From the NCBI GenBank assembly GCA_934525405.1, contig CAKSZF010000008.1, positions 1-37,098 on the forward strand: 37,098 nucleotides of DNA. Reading direction: 5' to 3'. Below are positions 1 to 6,407 of the stretch, in pieces. Source of the stretch: an uncultured Faecalibacterium sp. (lineage in GTDB: Bacteria > Bacillota > Clostridia > Oscillospirales > Ruminococcaceae). Position 1 is the first letter of the stretch, and every line of letters starts with the position of its first letter. Under the pieces are notes generated by a model. The model saw nothing but the letters and a program-made list of their open reading frames with translations. It searched no databases and was not told the DNA's origin. The position numbers were made by a program, and so were the translations under genes.

Positions 1-45
1 TGACCTCAGAAGAAGCAAAACACACTTCAGACGGAGGAAAATACA

Positions 46-252
46 ATGGCAAACGGTGATTACGGCTATTTCGGCAAGGGCGACACGGGCTATGCCCAAT
101 ACATGACGGCCTTCAACCGCAACTTCGGCGGCTCGTCCGGCGGTGGGAACCACAACAATGGCGGCGGTGGCGGGGGAGATGGCAGCGGCTGCGGCTGCCT
201 CATCGCCATTGCGGTGGTGGTCGTGCTGGTGCTTATTGCCATGGGAAGCTGA
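46..252 (+). CDS. Small glycine-rich single-pass membrane protein
   Basis: This 68-residue protein is not recognised as a named family. A soluble N-terminal part with several aromatic residues (about residues 1-28) is followed by a Gly/Asn/Ser-rich linker (about 29-47). A short Cys-containing stretch then leads into one hydrophobic helix of about 17 residues at the C-terminus, so it is probably a tail-anchored membrane peptide. A GGAGG ribosome binding site lies 8-12 bases before the ATG. No function can be assigned from sequence. The low-complexity linker could partly mislead, but the strong RBS and terminal helix support a real gene. Confidence 0.6.
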   Translation: MANGDYGYFGKGDTGYAQYMTAFNRNFGGSSGGGNHNNGGGGGGDGSGCGCLIAIAVVVVLVLIAMGS

Positions 253-324
253 GGGCATCCCCATGGTGCAGAGCTGCTTGTGGTAAACGGCGGAAAAAAC
301 TAAAAAAGCACTTGACCCTGACGT

Positions 325-376
325 TGCGTCATACGCCCGCATGAGCTGGGGCATGAAGTTTGCGGGCGAGGTGTAA
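325..376 (+). pseudogene. Remnant 3' end of a Gfo/Idh/MocA oxidoreductase gene
   Basis: The last dozen codons read RMSWGMKFAGEV then stop, nearly identical to the end of the intact oxidoreductase at 4414-5397 (RMSWGMKFVGEV). Resemblance fades upstream within about ten further codons, and an in-frame stop near 284 rules out a long gene. Similarity continues downstream through the stop into the following promoter region. This is a leftover gene end from duplication or recombination, not an expressed gene. Confidence 0.7.
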
Positions 377-410
377 GCACACACCTTGCCGCAGGTATTT
401 TTCATGCGAA

Positions 411-443
411 AACCATGGTATACAGAGAACGACAACTCGGAAG
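411..443 (+). promoter_or_regulatory. Promoter with conserved initial transcribed motif (copy A)
   Basis: An extended -10-like TGGTATACA is followed by the motif GACAACTCGGAA, just upstream of the small gene at 462. The same arrangement recurs near 5441 and 33514, with a partial match near 4365. The -35 box is poor here. Confidence 0.5.
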
Positions 444-461
444 TTGCAGGGGGTAACAGAG

Positions 462-641
462 ATGAAAAATAGGATAATCGGTGTTATCCAGTGGCTCTAT
501 GTGGAAACGGCGCAGGGCGGCCACATCCGTTATCTCCATCCGGGCGAGGCACCCAGAGCGGCTTTTGAGCTGGGCGACGAGACACCGGTGGCGGTCTATG
601 CCTACTGCAATCTGCATGGCCTGTGGACGACAAAACTCTGA
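462..641 (+). CDS. Small conserved-looking hypothetical protein
   Basis: This 59-residue protein has no recognised family. It has no signal peptide or clear membrane helix and reads as a compact mixed alpha/beta sequence ending HGLWTTKL. The ATG at 462 is chosen because a GGGGG-rich Shine-Dalgarno and the copy A promoter lie just upstream; the longer upstream frame crosses that promoter. Its last codons lie within the first copy of an 89-bp direct repeat, and the second copy after the LysR gene still encodes GLWMTKL-stop. The 3' end has therefore been duplicated along with the hairpin that terminates it. Confidence 0.55.
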   Translation: MKNRIIGVIQWLYVETAQGGHIRYLHPGEAPRAAFELGDETPVAVYAYCNLHGLWTTKL

Positions 642-707
642 TAAAACAATAAGTCCCCTCCGCGCAGATACCCGGAAAGCGAGATCCGGGTCTGCACGGA
701 GGGGACG
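618..707. repeat. 89-bp direct repeat, copy 1, with long terminator hairpin
   Basis: It is gap-free against 3387-3476 at a constant offset of 2769 bases, with about ten mismatches by eye. It holds the coding tail of the gene at 462-641 and a hairpin of about 22 pairs at 653-706 (GTCCCCTCCG arm to CGGAGGGGAC arm). The hairpin probably terminates that gene and the convergent DUF3343 gene. Confidence 0.85.
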
Positions 708-713
708 ATTTTG

Positions 714-950
714 TTATAGCAGAACTTCTTTGGTCTGTTCGATTTCAACAGGGCACTCTGCAAGCAGGCCGGAATGCTGCCGGTACGCATCCGGTTCCAT
801 CCGCCATGCGATCCCGCAGCCAGCAGAAAGTTCCCGCGGAACAGGGATCAGCCTGCCGGGAATCCCGTTCTGTTTGCAAAAGGCTTCCAGTTCCATGACC
901 GCAGAAGTAGTGTAGAATGTCAAAACCTGATAGGGCTTTTTTGCTCTCAT
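714..950 (-). CDS. DUF3343 family protein (putative Se/S carrier-like)
   Basis: This 78-residue protein matches the DUF3343 pattern: a beta strand and helix in which a substrate-modulated Cys/Gly segment follows a proline-rich stretch (IPVPRELSAGCGIAWRM, about residues 36-52). Members are commonly encoded beside TusA-like and YedE-like proteins and are thought to handle selenium or sulfur species as small carriers, though this is inferred from context in the family. It is the last gene of a tight minus-strand operon, 9 bases after the TusA-like gene, and is followed by the long hairpin in repeat copy 1. Its ribosome binding site is weak, so translational coupling to the upstream gene is likely. 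Confidence 0.8.
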   Translation of the reverse strand: MRAKKPYQVLTFYTTSAVMELEAFCKQNGIPGRLIPVPRELSAGCGIAWRMEPDAYRQHSGLLAECPVEIEQTKEVLL

Positions 951-959
951 ACGCTGCCG

Positions 960-1181
960 TTATGCCTGAAAGGTGATCTCAAAACAGCCATCCGCCCGCG
1001 TGGTCGTCTGACAGTCCTTGTGTTCATATTCCAGCATTTTTTCAATGTTTTTGCGGGTGTGCGCTTCATCACCGAGAACGCGGATCATCTCGCCCGGATG
1101 CTCTTCCATCGCATCCATCGTCAGCAACACCGGTTCAGGGCAGGAAAGGCCGCGAACGTCCACTTCAACAAATTTAGCCAT
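960..1181 (-). CDS. TusA-like sulfurtransferase (selenium/sulfur relay)
   Basis: This 73-residue protein has the TusA/SirA/YedF fold signature. The conserved RGLSCPEPVL motif places the reactive persulfide or perselenide cysteine at residue 14, followed by the usual helix. Proteins of this family carry sulfur, or in YedE-linked cases probably selenium, as a cysteine-bound persulfide/selenide. It lacks the C-terminal extension of full-length YedF; the DUF3343 gene next to it may supply that part as a separate protein. It lies 21 bases after the YedE-like transporter gene, with a clear GGAG Shine-Dalgarno. Established: family and active cysteine. Inferred: selenium rather than sulfur as the natural cargo. 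Confidence 0.88.
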   Translation of the reverse strand: MAKFVEVDVRGLSCPEPVLLTMDAMEEHPGEMIRVLGDEAHTRKNIEKMLEYEHKDCQTTTRADGCFEITFQA

Positions 1182-1202
1182 TGTGCTTTCTCCTTTTTCA
1201 GA

Positions 1203-2303
1203 TCACTTTGCCGCTTTTTTACGGCGCAGGTTGGTTGCTGCAATCACAAACAACAGTACAATGCAAACGATGACTGCAATCTTGCCGGGCATGGCCGGGC
1301 CGCCGGGAACAGCGGCATCGGTCGCTGTGGCAGCTTTGGCGGCGCTGCCGACCAGATTAAAATTGTGTGCAAAAGCGGCACCCAGAAGCATACCGAGGAA
1401 CGTTACCGCGCTGTCGGAGGAACCCTGCCCTGCAAGGATCAGCTGACGCAGCGGGCAGCCACCGGCCAATACCGCTGCAAAACCGACAACGTACATGCCA
1501 AGGATGTTCCACAGATGCTGCGAATGTGCAATGGGCTGGCCGGAGAAGCTCAGATGGAAATTGCCGGTGGCAATGTTATAAATGGTCATGACCGCAAACA
1601 GCGCGGCAATAATGCTGAGCAGGTCGAAATTCTTCATCAGGATCACATCGCGGATGCTTCCGGCAAAGCACATACGGCTTTTCTGTGCGAGGGCACCGAT
1701 GACCAATGCGACCACCAGTGCCAGCAGCAGCGGAGCGTGCTTGCTGCCGGGGCCTTCCGTGCTTGCCGCATAAGCACCCGTTGCCACACCAATCACCAGC
1801 AGAGCAGCCAGCAGAACCGGCAGCACCGCACCGCTGAGCGACTTGGTTTCATAGGCTCTTCCCAGAGAAAAGCCTTTTTTCAAGAAGCAGGAGCCAGTGG
1901 CGACACCGCCAGCAAAGCCGATGAGCGCCACATACGCATTCGGGTCACCGGCAGACATCCGTAGCACCATGCGCAGCGGGCAGCCCAGAAAGACCAGTGC
2001 ACCGATCATCATAACGGCACCCAGCAGAAAACGCACCATCGGCGCAGAACCGGCGGTAGAGCGATACTCTTTGGTTGCCATGGAAATCAGGAACGAGCCG
2101 CAGACAAAGCCGACGATCTCAGGGCGGAAATACTGAACGGGTGCAGCGGTGTGCAGTTTGAGCGCGCCTGCCGCGTCGCGGATGAAACAGGCCACGCAGA
2201 TTGCCATGTTGGCCGGGTTGCCAGACATGGCCAGAAGCATGACCAGAAGTCCGATGACCACACCGGACAAGGCCAGCTTCCATGTTTTGTCGAATAATTT
2301 CAT
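1203..2303 (-). CDS. yedE: YedE-family inner-membrane transporter (putative selenium/thiosulfate)
   Basis: This 366-residue polytopic membrane protein has two internally similar halves of the YeeE/YedE type. Each half carries the characteristic Gly/Cys transport motif: GCPLRMVLR near residue 108 and GGCPLRQLI near residue 282. Extra cysteines (CVACFIRD, RMCFAGSIRD) sit in equivalent re-entrant positions. In structurally studied relatives such cysteines relay thiosulfate; the YedE subgroup beside TusA/DUF3343 is annotated as a putative selenium transporter. It is the first gene of a three-gene minus-strand operon, with an AAGGAGG Shine-Dalgarno and a weak promoter next to LysR-type half sites. 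Substrate choice is inference from context. Confidence 0.87.
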   Translation of the reverse strand: MKLFDKTWKLALSGVVIGLLVMLLAMSGNPANMAICVACFIRDAAGALKLHTAAPVQYFRPEIVGFVCGSFLISMATKEYRSTAGSAPMVRFLLGAVMMIGALVFLGCPLRMVLRMSAGDPNAYVALIGFAGGVATGSCFLKKGFSLGRAYETKSLSGAVLPVLLAALLVIGVATGAYAASTEGPGSKHAPLLLALVVALVIGALAQKSRMCFAGSIRDVILMKNFDLLSIIAALFAVMTIYNIATGNFHLSFSGQPIAHSQHLWNILGMYVVGFAAVLAGGCPLRQLILAGQGSSDSAVTFLGMLLGAAFAHNFNLVGSAAKAATATDAAVPGGPAMPGKIAVIVCIVLLFVIAATNLRRKKAAK

Positions 2304-2341
2304 GATTGCCTCCTTTTTTAGCGGGTGAACTTTACCAGTTC

Positions 2342-2430
2342 AGTATAACACACACGATTTTTCAGGGGAAATTGATTTTATTGATAATCCGTATGTACTT
2401 ATTGATATAATCAATGAACGGAACTATAAT
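2342..2430. promoter_or_regulatory. Divergent yedE/lysR promoters with LysR-type operator
   Basis: The lysR promoter is TTGATA (2402-2407), 17 bases, TATAAT (2425-2430). Its -35 overlaps the perfect inverted repeat ATTGATATAATCAAT (2401-2415), which fits the T-N11-A form bound by LysR proteins. Further ATTGAT half sites start at 2371 and 2380. On the minus strand yedE has an extended -10 TATACT (complement of 2342-2347) without a good -35, as expected for an activator-dependent promoter. Autorepression plus activation of yedE is inferred. Confidence 0.65.
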
Positions 2431-2469
2431 AGAAGAAAAAGCCTTTTCAGCACAAAAAAGGAGCGCAGC

Positions 2470-3366
2470 ATGGATATCCGCCAACTGGAAGCCTTTGTGT
2501 ATACCGTAAAATACCAGAGTTTTTCCCTTGCGGCTCAAAAGCTTTATCTTTCGCAGCCGACCGTCAGTTCGCATATCAACAATCTGGAAAAAGAACTTCA
2601 TACGCAGCTTTTGAAGCGAACGACCAAGAGTTTGTCGGTCACGCCCGCAGGGCAGACCCTTTACAACTACGCAGCTGAGATCCTGAATCTCCAGCAGAAA
2701 GCGATCCTGGAACTTTCCGATAAAAATCAGAAGCTGCTGCACATCGGTGTTTCCTCCGTTCCGTCCCTCTATCTTCTGCCGGAACTGCTGTCGGCGTACC
2801 ATCAGGAAATGCCGGATGTCCGCTTCCGTACCAGCTGCTCGGACAGTCTGGATGTCATTCGGAAAGTAACAGATGGAACCTGCGATATTGGGCTGGTCGG
2901 CACGAAAATTTCGGATACACCCTGCCGCTTTCTGCCGGTCACTTCGGATGAACTTGTGATCGCGGCCCCGGCTACACCGCATTTTCAGGCTTGTCTGGAA
3001 TTGAAAGATCCGGTTTCCATGCTGCTGAAAGAACCATTTCTCCTGCGGGAGGATACTTCGGGGACAAAACAGGAAACGCTCTATTATCTGAAAAACCGGG
3101 GGCTTTCGCTGGACGATCTGAATGTAATCGCTGTGATGGATGATGCCGCTTCGCTGATCCGCTGCATCACACTGGGGATGGGCATCTCCATCCTTTCCCG
3201 CGCAACGGTTCAGAACGATGCACAGCTTGGAAAGCTGTTGATCATTCCTCTGGAACAGTCGGCTTTCTTGCGGAAACTCTATATCGTGTATTTTTCCACA
3301 CAGTTTATGTCGGAACCGACGGCGCACTTTTTTGCGTTTATGAAGCAGTTCTATGCCATTTCCTGA
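2470..3366 (+). CDS. LysR-family regulator of the selenium/sulfur cassette
   Basis: This 298-residue protein begins with a typical LysR winged helix-turn-helix (residues 1-60: MDIRQLEAFVYTVKYQSFS, then SQPTVSSHINNLEKELHTQLL). A linker helix and a two-lobe effector domain follow (about 88-295). It is divergent from yedE, with an operator palindrome over its own promoter, so it probably senses a selenium or sulfur metabolite and controls the cassette. Selenium-linked LysR regulators of this arrangement are known in Clostridia. The ATG has GGAG about 8 bases upstream. Repeat copy 2 with its hairpin follows at once and serves as terminator. Confidence 0.87.
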   Translation: MDIRQLEAFVYTVKYQSFSLAAQKLYLSQPTVSSHINNLEKELHTQLLKRTTKSLSVTPAGQTLYNYAAEILNLQQKAILELSDKNQKLLHIGVSSVPSLYLLPELLSAYHQEMPDVRFRTSCSDSLDVIRKVTDGTCDIGLVGTKISDTPCRFLPVTSDELVIAAPATPHFQACLELKDPVSMLLKEPFLLREDTSGTKQETLYYLKNRGLSLDDLNVIAVMDDAASLIRCITLGMGISILSRATVQNDAQLGKLLIIPLEQSAFLRKLYIVYFSTQFMSEPTAHFFAFMKQFYAIS

Positions 3367-3386
3367 AAAAGGAACCGATGGCTCCC

Positions 3387-3476
3387 GGCCTGTGGATGAC
3401 AAAACTCTGATAAAACGAAACGTCCCTTCCGCGCAGATACCCGGAACGTGAGATCCAGGCCTGCACGGAGGGAACG
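3387..3476. repeat. 89-bp direct repeat, copy 2, with long terminator hairpin
   Basis: Counterpart of 618-707, in the same orientation and without gaps. It retains a coding-tail remnant (GLWMTKL-stop) unrelated to the lysR gene before it, showing that the sequence was imported. The hairpin at 3422-3475 has GTCCCTTCCG and CGGAGGGAAC arms and is likely the lysR terminator. Confidence 0.85.
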
Positions 3477-3494
3477 TGCGTTGTTTCAGAGCTG

Positions 3495-3551
3495 TCACAG
3501 GCATTTGCCGCAGCCGTGCCACGGATTCCAGATATCGTGCAGGATGACCAC
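3495..3551 (-). pseudogene. Vestige of a DUF5131-like gene start
   Basis: A GTG-initiated frame of 18 codons directly after nnrE reads MVILHDIWNPWHGCGKCL-stop. The WNPWHGC motif is typical of the N-terminus of DUF5131 (phage Gp37/Gp68-like, radical-SAM-type) proteins, where it continues towards a cysteine cluster. Here a stop follows at once and no continuation is visible before the repeat at 3476. It is most likely a truncated gene cut by the junction that brought in repeat copy 2; a true short peptide cannot be excluded. Confidence 0.4.
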
Positions 3552-3557
3552 CTCCCA

Positions 3558-4211
3558 TTAAAACACCGGGTGCCACTCGTCCCGGATGCCAATGTCGGCA
3601 CAGACGATTTTGCCGCAGAGCGGTGCGGACGATACTGCCGTGTGCAGCGGCTTGTAACTGTCAAAGGTTACGGTCAGATCCGTATGGGCAGCACCCTCGG
3701 CAACCTCCCCGGTATCCGTGTTGATGCCGCTGGGCAGGTCTATCGCCAGAACAAATGCGCCGTTTTCATGCTGACGGTTCATCAGCGCACAGGCGGTAAG
3801 GCCGGACGGACGCAGACTGCCATGAAAGCCGGTGCCGTAGAGAGCATCCACGACAGCGGTAAATGGTTCATGCGAAAGCCCGGAGCCGTCGGAGCAAATT
3901 TCCACCGGCAGACCGTGCAGGCGTTCAAAATTGTGGATGGCATCGGGCGTTTTCGGCTCACCCTCGGCCAGAAGGACGGTCACCTTCCAGCCCTCTTTTG
4001 CGGCGGCGCGGGCGATGACAAAACCGTCCCCGCCGTTGTTGCCCTTTCCGCAGACCACCAGCAGAGAGCCGGGTTGCGGAAGGACGTTTTTCAGTTCGGC
4101 GTAGGCTGCAAGCCCGGCGTTCTCCATCATCTGCAGATAGGGCAGGCCGTGAGCATTTCCGGCCTGTTCGATGGCCTTCATTTGTGCGGCCGTGACAATA
4201 CGATGTTTCAT
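3558..4211 (-). CDS. nnrE: NAD(P)H-hydrate epimerase (YjeF N-terminal domain)
   Basis: This 217-residue protein matches the YjeF_N epimerase domain, which interconverts R and S forms of hydrated NAD(P)H for repair. Diagnostic segments are the N-terminal AAQMKAIEQAGNAHGLP, the substrate-binding GKGNNGGDGFVIAR (about 54-67), DALYGTGF (about 122-129) and the AIDLPSGINTDTG turn (about 155-167). It is a stand-alone epimerase; the dehydratase domain fused to it in many bacteria is absent and is not in this window. The ATG is preceded by AAGAAGG. It has its own promoter and ends next to a truncated gene fragment. Confidence 0.9.
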   Translation of the reverse strand: MKHRIVTAAQMKAIEQAGNAHGLPYLQMMENAGLAAYAELKNVLPQPGSLLVVCGKGNNGGDGFVIARAAAKEGWKVTVLLAEGEPKTPDAIHNFERLHGLPVEICSDGSGLSHEPFTAVVDALYGTGFHGSLRPSGLTACALMNRQHENGAFVLAIDLPSGINTDTGEVAEGAAHTDLTVTFDSYKPLHTAVSSAPLCGKIVCADIGIRDEWHPVF

Positions 4212-4234
4212 GTTGGCACCTTCTTTCTATCTCT

Positions 4235-4263
4235 ATTATAATGGATGAGAATGTTTGGAACAA
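4235..4263 (-). promoter_or_regulatory. nnrE promoter
   Basis: On the minus strand, TTGTTC (complement of 4258-4263) is followed by a 17-base spacer and a perfect TATAAT (complement of 4235-4240), about 24 bases before the nnrE start. Confidence 0.65.
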
Positions 4264-4292
4264 GATGAAAGATACCGGTGCATAGAATCTGT

Positions 4293-4330
4293 CCCCGGAG
4301 AGTTGGAACAAGCCCTCCGGGGGCATTTTT
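4293..4330 (+). terminator. Intrinsic terminator upstream of the oxidoreductase
   Basis: An 8-bp stem CCCCGGAG/CTCCGGGG (4293-4300 with 4315-4322) is followed by GCATTTTTG. It points along the plus strand although no plus-strand gene ends nearby; the nearest is lysR, 900 bases upstream. Confidence 0.65.
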
Positions 4331-4343
4331 GTTTTTCACTATC

Positions 4344-4389
4344 TTTTCCGCAGGGGAAAACCATGGTATACTGAACGCAACGAATCCAA
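4344..4389 (+). promoter_or_regulatory. Oxidoreductase promoter (divergent copy D)
   Basis: An extended -10 TGGTATACT (TATACT 4367-4372) lies 17 bases after a weak TTTTCC. It is followed by GAACGCAACGAATCC, a partial match to the motif found after the other TGGTATAC promoters. Confidence 0.5.
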
Positions 4390-4413
4390 AGTAATAAACC
4401 GGGAGGTACCGTT

Positions 4414-5397
4414 ATGAAGTGGGGAATTTTAGCGACCGGCACCATTGCCAAAAAGTTTGCATCTACGGTGGAACAGATGGGCGCAGAGGGGGAGCAGCTT
4501 GTTGCCGTGGGGTCACGGCATCTGGAAAGCGCACAGGCGTTTGCGCAGCAGTACGGCATCCCCCGCTGCTATGACTCCTACGAAGCCCTTGCCGCCGACC
4601 CGGAGGTGGAGGCCATCTATATCGCCACCCCCAACACCCTGCATTACGAAAACTGCAAGCTCTGCTTGGAGCAGGGCAAGCACGTTTTGTGCGAAAAGCC
4701 CTTTACCATCGACCCGGAACAGGCGCAGCAGCTGTACCGTCTGGCAGAGGAAAAGCACCTCTTTCTCATGGAGGCGTTCTGGATCTGGCTGCTGCCGCTG
4801 TACGACCGCCTGCGCGAGATCCTTGCGGCGGGCACCATCGGGGAACTGAAGCAGATCACCTGTCAGTACGGCTTTGTGGCCTCCGGTGCCCGGAAGGACC
4901 GCAAGTTTGATTCCGGTCTGGGCGGCGGTGCACTGCTGGATATCGGCATCTACAATCTGGGCTTTCTGCGCATCCTTACCGGACAGGACCCGGAGAAGGT
5001 GGAGACCAAAGAGGTGCACATCAACGAGTACGGCACCGATGATTACAGCCGCCTTGTGCTGACCTACCCCGGCGGCTGCAAGGCAGAGTCGGTCCAGACC
5101 ATCGGGCAGGAGCTGGAGCGCAACGCCCGCATCCTTGGCACCAAGGGCAGCATTTTCCTGCCGGATTTCCAGCACGCCGAGACCATGACGCTGGAAGTGG
5201 AGGGCAAAGAGCCGGAGGTCATCCGTTGCCCGGTGGACATCAACGGCTTTGAGTATGAGATCCGGGAAGCAAGCCGCTGCGTGAAGCAGGGGCGTACCGG
5301 CAGCGACCGCTACACCCCGCAGGATAGCCTTGCCCTGACCCGTCTGATGTACGACACCCGCATGAGCTGGGGCATGAAGTTTGTGGGGGAGGTGTAA
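4414..5397 (+). CDS. Gfo/Idh/MocA family NAD(P)-dependent oxidoreductase
   Basis: This 327-residue protein has an N-terminal Rossmann fold (residues 1-120; GILATGTIAKKF dinucleotide loop) and the family CEKPFT motif at 93-98, whose lysine 95 is catalytic or cofactor-contacting. The C-terminal alpha/beta domain carries GGGALLDIGIYNL near 170-182, the usual active-site Asp/Tyr segment. The family oxidises or reduces sugars, inositols and trans-dihydrodiols; the exact substrate cannot be read from sequence, and no sugar-uptake genes adjoin it. The start has GGGAGG 7 bases upstream. The last codons and following promoter are duplicated at 325-443. Confidence 0.88.
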   Translation: MKWGILATGTIAKKFASTVEQMGAEGEQLVAVGSRHLESAQAFAQQYGIPRCYDSYEALAADPEVEAIYIATPNTLHYENCKLCLEQGKHVLCEKPFTIDPEQAQQLYRLAEEKHLFLMEAFWIWLLPLYDRLREILAAGTIGELKQITCQYGFVASGARKDRKFDSGLGGGALLDIGIYNLGFLRILTGQDPEKVETKEVHINEYGTDDYSRLVLTYPGGCKAESVQTIGQELERNARILGTKGSIFLPDFQHAETMTLEVEGKEPEVIRCPVDINGFEYEIREASRCVKQGRTGSDRYTPQDSLALTRLMYDTRMSWGMKFVGEV

Positions 5398-5436
5398 GCG
5401 CACACCCTGCCGCAAAGGGCTTTTTTGCGTGCGGAG

Positions 5437-5470
5437 ACTATGGCATACGGAGAACGACAACTTGGAATTA
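5437..5470 (+). promoter_or_regulatory. Promoter-like element copy B
   Basis: TGGCATACG followed by GAACGACAACTTGGAA, homologous to copy A and lying directly before the CPBP protease gene. The -10 is weaker (CATACG). A short hairpin with a T-run at 5410-5434 may terminate the oxidoreductase transcript. Confidence 0.45.
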
Positions 5471-5488
5471 TGAAAGAAGGAAAAAGTA

Positions 5489-6301
5489 ATGGATGAACAG
5501 AAAAAAATGTTTACGAATAAATCAGTTACACTTTTTTTAGTAATAGTCATTTCAGTTAGTGCAATATTCGAAACGATAGTTATTGCACTAAGAGCTATGG
5601 GGTTAGCTGTTTTTTTAATGTGGGTTCCCACAATAGCGGCAATAATTGCAGGATGTATATCGCAGAAAGAAAGTAACGGAAAAATATCATTCAAAAAATT
5701 ACTTCAGAGTATTGGATTTCAGAAGACATCAATTAAATGGATACTATTATCTTGTTTAATTCCGGCAGTTTACATAGGAATACCATATGTGCTTTTTTGG
5801 ATTGCTTTTCCAAATAGTTTAGATATGAGTAAAGCATCCGTCATTCAGTTGGTTCTTATGTCTGTTGTTGGGATTTTCATAGGCTTGATTACAGCTATCG
5901 GTGAGGAAATTGGGTGGAGAGGTTATTTAGTTCCAGCTACCTTAGAAAGAGTAGGAATAAAAAAGGCACTAATATATACTTCTATATTTTGGGGTGTATG
6001 GCACTTGCCTATTCTTATATCAGGTCTGTATATGCCGGGAACTCCCGCATGGTATTCTGTTCCGGCTTTTCTTTTTATGATTATACCTGTTGGAATGATT
6101 TACGGAATAATAACGATAAAAACAAAAAGTATTTGGCCTGCTATCTTTTTGCATGCAGCTCATAATACTTTTGACCAGTTGATTTTTGGAACAGTAACCG
6201 TTGCTAATAACAAAATGTTTTTTGTGAGTGAAACAGGTATATTTACTATTATTTTTGCATGGATCGTAGCTGTTTTTCTTTATAAAAAATGCAATGACTA
6301 A
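5489..6301 (+). CDS. CPBP family intramembrane glutamic endopeptidase
   Basis: This 270-residue polytopic membrane protein has about eight hydrophobic helices and the CPBP (CAAX protease and bacteriocin-processing, Abi) motifs. These are EEIGWRGY at about 139-146 carrying the catalytic glutamates, FWGVWHLP ending near 173, and HAAHNT near 222-227. Relatives process prenylated peptides, bacteriocins or signalling peptides, or give self-immunity; no bacteriocin precursor is visible beside it. Base composition is clearly AT-rich compared with both neighbours, suggesting transfer from a low-GC Firmicute. It sits where the small gene at 462-641 sits in the duplicated left copy. AGAAGGAAA precedes the ATG. 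Confidence 0.87.
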   Translation: MDEQKKMFTNKSVTLFLVIVISVSAIFETIVIALRAMGLAVFLMWVPTIAAIIAGCISQKESNGKISFKKLLQSIGFQKTSIKWILLSCLIPAVYIGIPYVLFWIAFPNSLDMSKASVIQLVLMSVVGIFIGLITAIGEEIGWRGYLVPATLERVGIKKALIYTSIFWGVWHLPILISGLYMPGTPAWYSVPAFLFMIIPVGMIYGIITIKTKSIWPAIFLHAAHNTFDQLIFGTVTVANNKMFFVSETGIFTIIFAWIVAVFLYKKCND

Positions 6302-6407
6302 ATGGTAATTTATAGATTATGATTACCCTATTACAAAGAATTTGACAATTTCCAGTTTGCCGGGCGGACAGGCAACTGAAAACCACACAAAAAACGAAGG
6401 AGCAGCC

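Noticed and set aside
774..2136. Long plus-strand open frames across the YedE/TusA region
   Set aside because: They are antisense shadows of GC-rich genes. Their translations are rich in His/Gln/Arg without domain motifs, while the minus strand encodes clear families with ribosome binding sites.
2362..3576. 404-codon minus-strand frame opposite the LysR gene
   Set aside because: The plus-strand LysR protein has intact helix-turn-helix and effector domains, promoter and ribosome binding site. The opposite frame has no recognisable motif and crosses the repeat and the operator.
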